NCBI RefSeq assembly: GCF_900169165.1
Contig: NZ_FXYY01000001.1
Coordinates: 186,001 to 250,000 of the forward strand
Length of the DNA stretch: 64,000 nucleotides
Direction: 5' to 3'
Origin: Brevibacterium linens ATCC 9172
Lineage (GTDB): Bacteria; Actinomycetota; Actinomycetes; Actinomycetales; Brevibacteriaceae
Positions 1 to 9,005 of this stretch are shown here, in pieces. Positions within the stretch are counted from its first letter, which is position 1; each line of letters begins with the position of its first letter. A program made the position numbers and the translations under genes. Under the pieces are notes generated by a model. That model made no database searches and was not told where the DNA came from. It saw only the letters and a program-made list of their open reading frames with translations.

Positions 1-719
1 ACGGGATCGAAGCGCACGAGCGTGGTGAACAGTCGGACATCCGCCTCGGTGATGGTCTCACCCATGAGGAACCGTGACCGGCCGAGCCGATCCTCGACGA
101 TGTCGAGCGCGTTGAAGAGGCGATCGAAAGCGGCATCGTAGGCGTCCTGGGAACCGGCGAAGCCGCAGCGGTAGACCCCGTTGTTGATCTCCGTATAGAT
201 ATGGCGCATCACCTTCCCCATCTCCTCCCGGGATTCTTCGGGCCAGAGATTCGGGGCGCCTGCGCGGTGGTAGTCGGTCCACTGAGTGGAGAAGTCCTCC
301 GTGATCTGCGGGAAGTCGTTGGTCACGACGACGCCGGTGGGCACGTCGACGACGGCAGGCACGGTGATTCCGCGCGGATAGTCCGGAAAGCGCGCGAAGA
401 ACGCCTGCTGCAGCCGTTCGATGCCGAGCACCGGATCCACCCCGCCCGGATCGAGGTCGAACGTCCATGACCGCGCATCATGGGTGGGACCGGGCATCCC
501 GAGGGAGATGACGTCCTCGAGCCCGAGGAGGCGACGGACGATGATCGTCCGGTTCGCCCAGGGGCAGGCGCGGGCGGCGATGAGGCGATACCGGCCCGGT
601 TCGACGGGCCACTGAGCGTTCGGATCGTTGAGGATGCGATCGTCGATGTAGTTCGTATCGCGGTTGAATTCCGCACCTTCGGTCACGTAGCTGGGGGTGT
701 GATCGGTGGACTCGGACAT
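1..719 (-). CDS. Glutathionyl-hydroquinone reductase-like protein (ECM4/YqjG-type GST), 3' end outside window
   Basis: An open frame runs from ATG at 717-719 off the left edge; 239 codons are visible. A GGGAGG ribosome binding site lies about 5 nt before the ATG. The protein has the ECM4/YqjG signature: a thioredoxin-like N-terminal half with ACPWANRT (nucleophilic Cys52), LGMPGP near residue 75, TNDFPQITEDF near 130, then a helical C-terminal GST domain. Family members reduce glutathionyl-hydroquinones by a Cys-dependent mechanism. Actinobacteria generally use mycothiol rather than glutathione, so a mycothiol conjugate is the likelier substrate (inference). The C-terminal 80-100 residues are missing from the window. 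Confidence 0.85.
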   Translation of the reverse strand, partial: MSESTDHTPSYVTEGAEFNRDTNYIDDRILNDPNAQWPVEPGRYRLIAARACPWANRTIIVRRLLGLEDVISLGMPGPTHDARSWTFDLDPGGVDPVLGIERLQQAFFARFPDYPRGITVPAVVDVPTGVVVTNDFPQITEDFSTQWTDYHRAGAPNLWPEESREEMGKVMRHIYTEINNGVYRCGFAGSQDAYDAAFDRLFNALDIVEDRLGRSRFLMGETITEADVRLFTTLVRFDP

Positions 720-785
720 GACGCTGCCTCCCATGGGATCGACGAGTTCGACTTCTGTCCTCAGCTTACGACGTTGAGGCAAGCC

Positions 786-864
786 CTCGCCGAGGCGGGA
801 CGACGTTCCCGCCCCGCCGTCCTCCCGGACGGCAGGCATTCATCCTCGCCGAGGTGGGACGACG
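786..864. repeat. Two 20-nt direct repeats containing the CGCCGAGGYGG word
   Basis: The 20-mer CTCGCCGAGGYGGGACGACG occurs at 786-805 (Y=C) and 845-864 (Y=T), in the non-coding space between the acyl-CoA ligase gene and the reductase gene. These are the only intergenic copies I found of a word that recurs throughout the window (see findings). Confidence 0.7.
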
Positions 865-866
865 AC

Positions 867-902
867 GGCCCGGGACGGACCGTTCGAGTCCGTGCCCGGG
901 CC
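867..902 (-). terminator. Probable terminator of the acyl-CoA ligase gene
   Basis: Two 14-15-nt arms (867-880 and 888-902) pair almost perfectly around a 7-nt loop with one bulged base. The hairpin starts 72 nt after the stop of the minus-strand ligase gene. There is no U-run, which is common for actinobacterial terminators. Confidence 0.5.
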
Positions 903-973
903 GTGCCCGCACGCTGTGCTCAGCGACTGTCCGTTGTCGGCGGCGATCGACCGTCGCCGGCGGCGTGTGTGCC

Positions 974-2782
974 TCAGCCGGCGTAGAGCGCGTCGATCTC
1001 GGCGGCGAAGTCTTTATTGATGAAGTGACGCTTGACCGACTGCTTGGCAGAGAGGTAGCCGTTCTCCTCGCTGAGCTCGATCGGCAGGATTGTGAATTTC
1101 TTGACTCCTTCGGCCCGCGAGACGGTCCTGTTCATCTGTTCGACGGCTTTGGCCACTTCGGCCTGGACCGCATCGTCCTCGGCGGCTTCGCGCAGATCCA
1201 TCTGCGGCAGATCGTGGTTCTTCAGCCAGCCCGGCAGCATCTCCGAATCGAGGAAGATCAGCGCCGAGACGAACTTGCGGTTCTCGCCGACGAGCACCGG
1301 CTGGCCGATGATCGGGTGGCGACGCAGCACATCCTCGAGCGGAGCCGGGGCGACGTTCTTGCCGCTGGAAGTCACGATGATCTCCTTCTTGCGGCCGTTG
1401 ATCGTGAGATACCCGTCGTCATCGAGTGAGCCGAGGTCACCGGTGCCGAACCAGCCGTCGTGGAACTCCTTGGCCGTGGCCTCGGGGTTGTTCCAGTACT
1501 CGCGGAAGACCGGCGCGCCCTTGGCCAGGATCTCACCGTCGGGAGCGATCGCCACAGAGGCGCCCGGCAGCGGAACGCCGACAGTTCCGATCTTCGACTT
1601 CTCCGGAATATTGACGGTGATCGGTGCCGTGGTCTCAGTGAGTCCGTAGCCTTCGAGAACGATGATGCCGAGTCCGCGGAAGAAGTGTCCGAGATGAGAG
1701 CCGAGTGCGCCACCGCCGGAGACCGCGTGAGTGACGTTGCCGCCCATAACTGCGCGCAGCTTCGAATAGACGAGCTTGTCGAACAAGGCATGCTGGAGCT
1801 TGAGGGCGGTCGGCACCTTGCCGGTGTCGAGTGCCTTCGAGTAGGCGACTGCGACCTGCTCGGCACGGCGGAAGATCTTCTCCTTGCCGCCTGTTTGAGC
1901 GGTCGCCAGCGCGGAATTGAACACCTTTTCGAAGACACGGGGCACACCGAGGATGAACGAGGGGCGGAAGCTGCCCATGGCGTCGGTGAGCTTCGTCAGA
2001 TCCGACTGATGGGCGAGCAGAGCACCGTTGCTGATGGCCAGGACCTCGATGAACCGGGCGAAGACGTGAGCCTGCGGCAGGAACAGCAGGCAGCGCATAT
2101 TCGTGTCGAGAACGCTGGGGATCTGGTGGCGAGCGGCCTGGGCGGTCTGCACGAAGTTCGCGTGGGTGAGCACACAGCCCTTGGGCTTTCCGGTGGTGCC
2201 GGAAGTGTAGATGATCGTCGCCACGGAATCGGAGCCGACCTGCGAGCGAGCGGCTTCGAGCTCTTCATCGGTGACGGCCTTGCCGGCTTCGGCGAGATCG
2301 GCGAAAGCGCCGTCGTCCCAGACCCGCAGCGCTGGCTCGTCGCGTCCGGCGGCCTTGGCTGCAGCACGCACCCGATCGGCATGCTCGCGTGATGCGACGA
2401 GCCCACGAGTGACATCGACGTCGGTGAGCATCCAGCTGAGCTGACTCTCCGAAGAGGTGTCGTAGAACGGCACGGAGATTCCGCCGGCGTACCAGATGGC
2501 GTAGTCGCTGAGCGTCCACTCATAGGAGGTGGGGCCGAAGATCGCGATCCGGTCACCGACTTCCACGCCCAGAGCGATGAGCCCCTTAGCGACCGCCTTG
2601 ACCTCTGCGAGGAATTCGGCCGCGGTCAGTTCGTTCCAACCGTCGCCGTCGGGCTTGGCTACCAGAGGACGGCCGGGGTTCTCAGCGACGGTGCTGAGGA
2701 AGATATCAGTGGTCGACGAGGTGGTATCGACCTCGAAACCGACAACGGGTGTTGACGACTGCGGCATGGTCGTTGAGCTCAT
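974..2782 (-). CDS. fadD: Long-chain fatty acyl-CoA ligase (AMP-forming)
   Basis: A 602-residue ANL-superfamily enzyme of the FadD15 type. It activates long-chain fatty acids to acyl-AMP and then acyl-CoA for degradation or lipid synthesis. Visible motifs: P-loop YTSGTTGKPKG near 190-200, GYGLTET near 380, the FGTGDLG region near 440, and NGRKKEIIVTSSGKNV near 465. ATG at 2782 follows a strong AAGGAG. An oddity is the C-terminus: where relatives carry the adenylation lysine in a motif like LTPTLKVKR, this protein reads LSAKQSVKR, so Ser stands at the expected Lys. It is transcribed divergently from leuS. The family call is firm; chain-length preference cannot be read. Confidence 0.9.
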   Translation of the reverse strand: MSSTTMPQSSTPVVGFEVDTTSSTTDIFLSTVAENPGRPLVAKPDGDGWNELTAAEFLAEVKAVAKGLIALGVEVGDRIAIFGPTSYEWTLSDYAIWYAGGISVPFYDTSSESQLSWMLTDVDVTRGLVASREHADRVRAAAKAAGRDEPALRVWDDGAFADLAEAGKAVTDEELEAARSQVGSDSVATIIYTSGTTGKPKGCVLTHANFVQTAQAARHQIPSVLDTNMRCLLFLPQAHVFARFIEVLAISNGALLAHQSDLTKLTDAMGSFRPSFILGVPRVFEKVFNSALATAQTGGKEKIFRRAEQVAVAYSKALDTGKVPTALKLQHALFDKLVYSKLRAVMGGNVTHAVSGGGALGSHLGHFFRGLGIIVLEGYGLTETTAPITVNIPEKSKIGTVGVPLPGASVAIAPDGEILAKGAPVFREYWNNPEATAKEFHDGWFGTGDLGSLDDDGYLTINGRKKEIIVTSSGKNVAPAPLEDVLRRHPIIGQPVLVGENRKFVSALIFLDSEMLPGWLKNHDLPQMDLREAAEDDAVQAEVAKAVEQMNRTVSRAEGVKKFTILPIELSEENGYLSAKQSVKRHFINKDFAAEIDALYAG

Positions 2783-2817
2783 GAGTCTCCTTCGAGGACG
2801 TAAGTTACTGCTCGGTT

Positions 2818-2823
2818 ATCTTA
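2818..2823 (-). promoter_or_regulatory. Candidate -10 element of the acyl-CoA ligase gene
   Basis: TAAGAT on the minus strand would start a transcript about 29 nt before the ATG. It lies in the 189-bp divergent region shared with leuS. No clear -35 element is seen. Confidence 0.4.
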
Positions 2824-2971
2824 CAGTTCGGCCGGGTCTCAGTGAAATCGATCACGTTTGCCGAGATAACCGGCGTCCGCTGACCTGTGAGCAGTCTAAC
2901 CAAGTCGAATCAGGGGGCGTTCAGAGTACGATGGTCAGAACCCGCTCACGTCTGTTCTGCGAAGGAAGGTA

Positions 2972-5887
2972 ATGACGACGAACCCTGAGGAGACCGGTTT
3001 CCGCTATGATGCGGCGCTGGCCGAAAAGATCGAGAAGTCTTGGCAGCGCACATGGGAGGAATCGGGCACGTTCCACACCCCGAACCCCACCGGAGACCTC
3101 GGCGAGCTCGACTCCCAGGATGCTTCGTCGCCCTACGGTCCGCCGGCCGACCTGAGTGAGCGCGAATCCCTGTACATCATGGACATGTTCCCGTACCCCT
3201 CCGGTGTGGGACTGCACGTCGGCCACCCGCTGGGCTACCTCGGCACCGACGTCTACGGCCGCTACCAGCGGATGCGCGGACACAACGTCATGCACGCCCT
3301 GTCCTACGACGCCTTCGGACTGCCCGCCGATCTCTACGCGGTGCAGACCGGGCAACACCCGCGCATCACCACCGATGCCAATATCGCGAACATGACCGAG
3401 CAGCTGCGCCGCCTGGGGCTGGCCCACGATGTGCGCCGTCGCTTCGCCACGACCGACGACAAATTCGTCAAATGGACGCAGTGGATCTTCCTGCAGATCT
3501 TCAACTCCTGGTACGACACCGAGGCGACCACCCCCGACGGTGAAGCCAAAGGCGCGGCTCGTCCGATCGACACGCTCATCGAGCAGTTCGCCTCCGGTGC
3601 CCGCCCCACACCCGACGGTCGCGCCTGGTCGGAGCTGAGCTCGACGGAGCGCGAGAACGTCCTGCAGGGCTACCGCCTCGCCTACGTCTCCGAATCCCCG
3701 GTCAACTGGTGCCCAGGGCTGGGCACCGTGCTGGCCAATGAAGAGGTCACCGCCGAGGGGCTGTCCGAGCGCGGAAACTACCCGGTCTTCACCCGCCGGC
3801 TGCGCCAGTGGAACATGCGCATCACGGCCTACGCCGACCGCCTCATCGACGACCTCGACGCACTCGACTGGCCGCATGCCATCCACGCGATGCAGGTCAA
3901 TTGGATCGGCCGCTCGAAGGGCGCCCTGCTGCGCCTGCCCATCGCCGGTGACGATGCTTCCGACATCGAGGTCTACACCACACGCCCGGACACCCTGTTC
4001 GGCGCCACCTACCTCGTCCTCAGCCCCGAACACCCGCAGGTCGCCGACCTGACCGCTGAATCCTGGGATGAGACGACCCCCGAGTCCTGGCGCGGGGGAG
4101 AGGCCACCCCCGCCGAGGCGATCGCCGCCTACCAGCGCGCCGCTGCGGCCAAGACCGACGCCGACCGGCAGCAGAGCCGGGAGAAGACCGGCATCTTCAC
4201 CGGCTCCTATGCGCTCAACCCGGCCACCGGGGCACAGGTTCCGATCTTCATCGCCGACTATGTGCTCATGGGATACGGCACCGGAGCGATCATGGCCGTG
4301 CCGGCCGAAGACGCCCGTGACTGGGACTTCGCAAAGGCGTTCGGACTGCCCTATATCCGCACCGTGCAGCCTCCGGCCGACCACGACGAGGACGCGCCGT
4401 TCACCGGCACCGGGGTGATGATCAACTCGGCCAATGCCGAGATCGACATCAACGGCCTCGAGATCGACGCGGCGAAGGCCCAGGTCACCGAATGGCTGGC
4501 GGGAAAGGGACTGGCCACCGAGTCCACCCAGTACCGCCTGCGCGACTGGCTGTTCTCTCGCCAGCGCTACTGGGGCGAACCGTTCCCGATCGTCTACGAC
4601 GAGAACGGCACCCCGATCGCTCTGCCCGACGAGATGCTGCCCGTCCAGCTGCCCGAAGTCGACGACTTCGCCCCGCGGACCTACGCGCCCGACGATGCCG
4701 ACAGCCGTCCCGAACCGGCACTGAGCCGGAATCAGGAATGGACGAGCATCGAACTCGACCTCGGCGACGGTCCGAAGACCTACCAGCGTGAGACGAACAC
4801 GATGCCCAACTGGGCCGGATCCTCGTGGTACCAGCTGCGCTACGCGGACCCGCACAACGACGAACGCCTCGTCGACCCCGCCAACGAGAAGTACTGGCTG
4901 GGACCGCGGGCCTCGAAACCGCGCGGTGGCGCCGACCTCTACGTCGGCGGACAGGAACACGCTGTGCTCCACCTGCTCTATGCCCGCTTCTGGCACAAGA
5001 TCCTCTTCGACCTCGGGCACATCTCCTCGTCCGAGCCGTTCCACCGTCTGGTCAACCAGGGATACATCCAGGCCTATGCCTACACCGATTCCCGCGGCGT
5101 CTACGTCCCCGCCGCCGAGGTGGAGGAGAAGACCGAATCGAACGGTGAGCTGACGTTCTGGTACAACGGCGAACAGGTCAACCGGGAGTACGGAAAGATC
5201 GGCAAATCGCTGAAGAACTCCGTCATGCCCGACGAAATGTACGACGCCTTCGGCGCCGACACCTTCCGCGTCTACGAGATGTCGATGGGCCCGCTGGAAC
5301 AGGACCGCCCCTGGGACACCCGCGCCGTCGTCGGTGCCCAGCGGTTCCTGCAGCGCGTGTGGCGACTCTTCGTCGACGAGGCCACCGGCGAGTCCGTGGT
5401 CGCAGACGGCGAGGCCGACGCCGAATCGCTCAAGGTCCTCCACCAGGTCATCGACGGTGTGCGCGAGGACATGGACCATCTGCGGTTCAACACCGCGATC
5501 TCCAAGCTCATCGTGCTCACCAACCACGCCACCAAACAGGGCGGCGCGACCCGGGATGTCCTCGAACCGCTGACGATCATGCTCGCGCCCTTCGCACCGC
5601 ACCTGGCCGAAGAGCTGTGGTCACGTCTCGGTCACGAGTCGACTCTCACCTACGCGGCCTTCCCCGAGGCGGACCCGAACCACCTCGTCGCCGAGACCGT
5701 GACCTGCGTGGTCCAGGTCAAGGGCAAGGTGCGCGCACGGCTCGAAGTCGCCCCGGACATCTCCGCAGAGGAATTGGAGACGCTGGCGCTCGAATCTCCG
5801 AACGCCCTCAAGGCCCTCGGCGGTGCCGGAGTGCGCAAGGTGATCGTGCGTGCACCGAAGCTGGTCAACATCGTTCCCGACGCCTGA
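2972..5887 (+). CDS. leuS: Leucyl-tRNA synthetase
   Basis: A 971-residue class Ia synthetase charging tRNA-Leu. The HIGH-type motif reads GLHVGHPLG near residue 82, in a Rossmann fold beginning YPSGVG. A large CP1 editing insertion occupies roughly residues 270-470. The KMSKS-type loop reads KIGKSLKNS near residue 742, a form I believe is common in actinobacteria. ATG at 2972 has a GAAGGAAGG site 3-4 nt upstream. The length is at the long end for bacterial LeuRS, mainly from an N-terminal extension of about 60 residues before the catalytic fold. The upstream region is 189 bp; no T-box is recognisable. Confidence 0.97.
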   Translation: MTTNPEETGFRYDAALAEKIEKSWQRTWEESGTFHTPNPTGDLGELDSQDASSPYGPPADLSERESLYIMDMFPYPSGVGLHVGHPLGYLGTDVYGRYQRMRGHNVMHALSYDAFGLPADLYAVQTGQHPRITTDANIANMTEQLRRLGLAHDVRRRFATTDDKFVKWTQWIFLQIFNSWYDTEATTPDGEAKGAARPIDTLIEQFASGARPTPDGRAWSELSSTERENVLQGYRLAYVSESPVNWCPGLGTVLANEEVTAEGLSERGNYPVFTRRLRQWNMRITAYADRLIDDLDALDWPHAIHAMQVNWIGRSKGALLRLPIAGDDASDIEVYTTRPDTLFGATYLVLSPEHPQVADLTAESWDETTPESWRGGEATPAEAIAAYQRAAAAKTDADRQQSREKTGIFTGSYALNPATGAQVPIFIADYVLMGYGTGAIMAVPAEDARDWDFAKAFGLPYIRTVQPPADHDEDAPFTGTGVMINSANAEIDINGLEIDAAKAQVTEWLAGKGLATESTQYRLRDWLFSRQRYWGEPFPIVYDENGTPIALPDEMLPVQLPEVDDFAPRTYAPDDADSRPEPALSRNQEWTSIELDLGDGPKTYQRETNTMPNWAGSSWYQLRYADPHNDERLVDPANEKYWLGPRASKPRGGADLYVGGQEHAVLHLLYARFWHKILFDLGHISSSEPFHRLVNQGYIQAYAYTDSRGVYVPAAEVEEKTESNGELTFWYNGEQVNREYGKIGKSLKNSVMPDEMYDAFGADTFRVYEMSMGPLEQDRPWDTRAVVGAQRFLQRVWRLFVDEATGESVVADGEADAESLKVLHQVIDGVREDMDHLRFNTAISKLIVLTNHATKQGGATRDVLEPLTIMLAPFAPHLAEELWSRLGHESTLTYAAFPEADPNHLVAETVTCVVQVKGKVRARLEVAPDISAEELETLALESPNALKALGGAGVRKVIVRAPKLVNIVPDA

Positions 5888-5931
5888 AGGCACGGCGATA
5901 CTTTGCCGTAACACAGCATCTGGGAGACTGC

Positions 5932-5982
5932 ATGGGTACGGGCGCCGGACGGCGGCACCCCTTCTTCGACTACGACTGGTGA
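5932..5982 (+). CDS. Possible 16-residue small ORF upstream of nadE
   Basis: ATG at 5932 opens a 16-codon frame ending at TGA 5980-5982. A GGGAG site sits 5 nt before the ATG. The product is MGTGAGRRHPFFDYDW, basic in the middle and aromatic/acidic at its end. It stops 4 nt before the nadE ATG, so its ribosomes could feed into nadE. I do not recognise the peptide. It could be a leader peptide, a true small protein, or chance. Confidence 0.35.
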   Translation: MGTGAGRRHPFFDYDW

Positions 5983-5986
5983 GAGC

Positions 5987-6820
5987 ATGACGAACGACAG
6001 AGTCCAAGACGAGATCCGACACGCCCTCGGCGTGCGACCGCAGATCGACCCGGCGACGGAGATCGCCCGCCGGGTCGAGTTCCTCGTCGACTATGTGCTC
6101 ACCACCGGGGTCAGAGGACTCGTGCTCGGCATCAGCGGCGGACAGGACTCCACACTGGCCGGCAGGCTCTGCCAACTGGCGGTGGAGGACCTGCGCCGTC
6201 GCGGTGCCGAGGCCGAGTTCTGGGCCGTGCGTCTGCCTCATCATGTGCAGACCGATGAGTCTGACGCTCAGGATGCTCTGTCCTTCATTGCCGCCGACCA
6301 TGAGCTGGCGATCAATATCGGCGCCGCCACGGATGCGGCCGCCGAGGAATACGAGAAGGCCACAGGAGAGCCGATCACCGACTTCGGCAAGGGCAACGTC
6401 AAGGCCCGGATGCGGATGATCGCCCAGTTCGAGCTGGCAGGGGAGAAGAAGGCGCTCGTCGTCGGCACCGATCACGCCGCCGAGGCGGTCACCGGGTTCT
6501 TCACGAAGTTCGGTGACGGTGCGGCCGACGTCATCCCTCTGGCGGGTCTGAACAAACGGCAGGGACGGGAACTGCTGCGCCACCTCGGTGCTCCCGACCA
6601 TCTCATCGTCAAGGTTCCGACCGCGGATCTGCTCGATGACGAACCGGGGCAGACGGACGAATCCTCGCTGGGTCTGAGCTACGACCAGATCGATGACTTC
6701 CTCGAGGGGAAGGAGATCGAGCCCGCGGCCGCCTCGGCGCTCATCGAGAAGTACCGCCGTTCGGAGCACAAACGGCGGACCCCTGTGGCTCCGACGGATA
6801 CCTGGTGGATCCGGCACTGA
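5987..6820 (+). CDS. nadE: NH3-dependent NAD+ synthetase
   Basis: A 277-residue enzyme converting deamido-NAD, ATP and ammonia to NAD+, the last step of NAD biosynthesis. The N-type pyrophosphatase loop SGGQDS lies at residues 50-55. The VGTDHAAEAVTGF stretch and the C-terminal PTADL...DE loop are typical. The length matches the short ammonia-using enzymes (about 275 residues); there is no N-terminal glutaminase domain. ATG at 5987 is 4 nt after a possible 16-codon ORF. The gene ends at a strong bidirectional terminator. Confidence 0.96.
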   Translation: MTNDRVQDEIRHALGVRPQIDPATEIARRVEFLVDYVLTTGVRGLVLGISGGQDSTLAGRLCQLAVEDLRRRGAEAEFWAVRLPHHVQTDESDAQDALSFIAADHELAINIGAATDAAAEEYEKATGEPITDFGKGNVKARMRMIAQFELAGEKKALVVGTDHAAEAVTGFFTKFGDGAADVIPLAGLNKRQGRELLRHLGAPDHLIVKVPTADLLDDEPGQTDESSLGLSYDQIDDFLEGKEIEPAAASALIEKYRRSEHKRRTPVAPTDTWWIRH

Positions 6821-6834
6821 GCCCGACAGACGAA

Positions 6835-6875
6835 AACAGGTGAGGGCCCTCAATCTCTGAGGGCCCTCACCTGTT
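6835..6875. terminator. Bidirectional terminator between nadE and the convergent gene
   Basis: Perfect 18-bp stem (6835-6852 with 6858-6875) and a 5-nt loop, between two convergent genes. The AAAA at 6833-6836 gives a short U-run for the minus-strand transcript. Confidence 0.9.
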
Positions 6876-6885
6876 GATCGGTACT

Positions 6886-7602
6886 TCAGTCGTTGAACGG
6901 CGGGGTGCCCGAGACGAGTCCGAGTTCGAGAGCCGTCTGGTTGAACTCCCACCGGGAGGAGACGAAATCGTCGCTGAGGCGTTCGCCGCGGCTCTGGGCT
7001 TCGGTGTAGCCGCGCCAGCCGTCTTTCCGTGCGTCACCGGGGCGGATCTCACGGATCCCGGAATCATCGGGAGAGACCTGAGTCTCCTCCTTCACCCAGA
7101 GCGACAGCCCCTCGGCAGCCCGATAGAGGTTCATGAACGCGGTGTGCGAGCGCGGATTGTCGAAGCTGGCCTTCTTGAACTCGGCACAGAAGGTGGTGAG
7201 CGGTTCGAGCTCATCGACGGCGACGGTCGCGAAGGTCGCATCCAGTCGCAGGGACTGGACGAGACCCGACGAGTCCGGGATGAGTTCGAGGATGCGGCGG
7301 GCGCGACGCTCATCGGGAAGCAGTTCGACCGCGTCCTCCACCGGGGTCAGCCCGAGCGTGTCCATCCGCCCGCGCTCGACACTGAGCTGCTGCCGCAGCG
7401 CATCGATCTGCTGCTGGGCGCGGCGCCATTCGCCGTGGAACATCAGCAGTGCGGCGATCACGCCGAGGCACAGCACGAGTCCGATGATCCAGGCTGCGGA
7501 GTGCAGTCCGGGAATGGCGAAGGCGATGATGCCGAGCACGGTGAGCACAGCAAACGTCACGGCGGCCGGTGAGTTGGTGAGGAAATCAAGGAAACGCTTC
7601 AC
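6886..7602 (-). CDS. Conserved-looking membrane protein of unknown function
   Basis: A 238-residue protein I do not recognise. Two hydrophobic helices lie near residues 14-32 and 36-56, followed by a short coiled stretch rich in Arg and Gln (about 58-75, EWRRAQQQIDALRQQL) and a soluble mixed domain to the C-terminus. The layout suggests an inner-membrane anchor with a cytoplasmic domain. The start is GTG at 7600-7602. A TAGGCT hexamer ends 7 nt before it, so the mRNA is probably leaderless. It shares a bidirectional terminator with nadE and has no obvious operon partner. Confidence 0.75.
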   Translation of the reverse strand: MKRFLDFLTNSPAAVTFAVLTVLGIIAFAIPGLHSAAWIIGLVLCLGVIAALLMFHGEWRRAQQQIDALRQQLSVERGRMDTLGLTPVEDAVELLPDERRARRILELIPDSSGLVQSLRLDATFATVAVDELEPLTTFCAEFKKASFDNPRSHTAFMNLYRAAEGLSLWVKEETQVSPDDSGIREIRPGDARKDGWRGYTEAQSRGERLSDDFVSSRWEFNQTALELGLVSGTPPFND

Positions 7603-7609
7603 AATTCCA

Positions 7610-7615
7610 AGCCTA
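7610..7615 (-). promoter_or_regulatory. -10 element of a leaderless transcript
   Basis: TAGGCT on the minus strand ends 7 nt before GTG at 7602, so transcription would begin at or next to the start codon. Confidence 0.55.
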
Positions 7616-7652
7616 CTGTTTCAACCTCCACATATCGTGGAACCGGGTGGCA

Positions 7653-7658
7653 TATAGT
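7653..7658 (+). promoter_or_regulatory. -10 element of ugd
   Basis: TATAGT lies 39 nt before the TTG start of ugd. It sits downstream of the in-frame GTG at 7647, which argues against that GTG as the start. Confidence 0.5.
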
Positions 7659-7697
7659 GTGGTCGAAAACGCATGCCAACTGCCAGGAGAGCTCGGT

Positions 7698-9005
7698 TTG
7701 AAGATTTCAGTCATCGGTTGCGGATATCTGGGCGCGGTCCATGCGGCGGCCATGGCGTCCCTGGGTCATGAGGTCACGGGAGTCGACGTCGACACCGAGA
7801 AGGTCGAGGCGCTGATGTCGGGCCGTCCGCCGTTCTTCGAACCGGGGCTGAGTGAACTCCTCGTGAAGGCTCAGGAACGCGGAAAGCTCGAGTTCACCAC
7901 CGACGTCTCCCGCGCCGCCGATGCGGTGGTGCACTTCGTGTGCGTGGGCACCCCGCAGAAGCCCGGCGAGTTCGCCGCCGATGTCACCTATGTCGATGCG
8001 GCCGTGGAATCGCTGCACCCGCACCTGACTGCCACGTCGGTGGTTGTGGGAAAGTCGACCGTTCCCGTGGGCACCGCCGAGCGTCTGGCCGGAATCATCG
8101 CCGACACCGGAGCCGCGATGATGTGGAACCCGGAGTTCCTCCGTGAAGGCCATGCCGTCGAAGACACTCTCCACCCGAACCGTCTGGTCTACGGAGTCGC
8201 CGACGGGGAGCCCGGGCAGGCTGCGGCCGCGACTCTCGACGAGGTGTACGCGTCGATCCTCGCCGACGACACCCCGCGGATGATCACGGACTTCGCGACC
8301 GCCGAGCTCGTCAAGACTGCGGCGAACTCGTTCCTGGCCACGAAGATCTCGTTCATCAATGCCATGGCCGAACTCTGCGAAGCCTCGGGCGCCGATGTCA
8401 CTCAGCTCGCCGATGCGATCGGCATGGATGACCGGATCGGACGCAAGTTCCTCAACGCCGGACTCGGCTTCGGCGGCGGCTGCCTGCCCAAGGACATCCG
8501 CGCCTTCATGGCCCGGGCCGGCGAGCTCGGCGCCGATCAGGCGGTGGCCTTCCTCAAGGAGATCGACTCGATCAACATGCGCCGGCGTGTCCGGATGGTC
8601 GACATCGCCCGCGACGCCCTGGGCGGGTCGTTCATCGGCAAGAAGATCACCATCCTCGGTGCCGCTTTCAAGCCCGACAGCGACGATGTCCGTGACTCCC
8701 CGGCACTGGCCGTGGCCCGACTCATCGCCACCCAGGGCGGGCTGGTCACGGTCACCGACCCGCAGGCGATCGGCAATGCGCAGAAGTCGTTCCCCGAACT
8801 CGACTACGTCGCTGACACCGCCGAGGCGATCACCGGGGCCGAAGCCGTGCTGCTGCTGACGGAATGGCGCGAATACCGCGACCTCGACCCAGCGGCGGCC
8901 GCTGAGCTCGCGACCGGGAAGGTGCTCGTCGACGGTCGCAATGTGCTCACTCCCGAACTGTGGCGTGCAGCGGGCTGGACCTACCGGGCCCTGGGCCGTC
9001 CATGA
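7698..9005 (+). CDS. ugd: UDP-glucose 6-dehydrogenase
   Basis: A 435-residue NAD-dependent dehydrogenase oxidising UDP-glucose to UDP-glucuronate, a precursor of surface polysaccharides. The Rossmann motif GCGYLG lies near residue 8. Family motifs NPEFLREG and the catalytic-cysteine loop GFGGGCLPKD follow near residues 150 and 260. A C-terminal UDP-binding domain contains FKPDSDDVRDSPA. The frame stays open upstream to a GTG at 7647, but I chose TTG at 7698 because AGGAGAG lies 7 nt before it, the protein then begins MKISVIG as relatives do, and a -10 element lies between the two starts. It overlaps degV by 4 nt (ATGA). Confidence 0.93.
   Translation: MKISVIGCGYLGAVHAAAMASLGHEVTGVDVDTEKVEALMSGRPPFFEPGLSELLVKAQERGKLEFTTDVSRAADAVVHFVCVGTPQKPGEFAADVTYVDAAVESLHPHLTATSVVVGKSTVPVGTAERLAGIIADTGAAMMWNPEFLREGHAVEDTLHPNRLVYGVADGEPGQAAAATLDEVYASILADDTPRMITDFATAELVKTAANSFLATKISFINAMAELCEASGADVTQLADAIGMDDRIGRKFLNAGLGFGGGCLPKDIRAFMARAGELGADQAVAFLKEIDSINMRRRVRMVDIARDALGGSFIGKKITILGAAFKPDSDDVRDSPALAVARLIATQGGLVTVTDPQAIGNAQKSFPELDYVADTAEAITGAEAVLLLTEWREYRDLDPAAAAELATGKVLVDGRNVLTPELWRAAGWTYRALGRP

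Noticed and set aside
2783-2971. Possible T-box or other amino-acid riboswitch before leuS
   Set aside because: The T-box sequence and its specifier and terminator stems are not visible.
2921-5602. 893-codon open frame antisense to leuS
   Set aside because: It mirrors the codon bias of leuS; high GC at third positions removes stops on the opposite strand. The predicted protein has no domain I recognise and no start signals.
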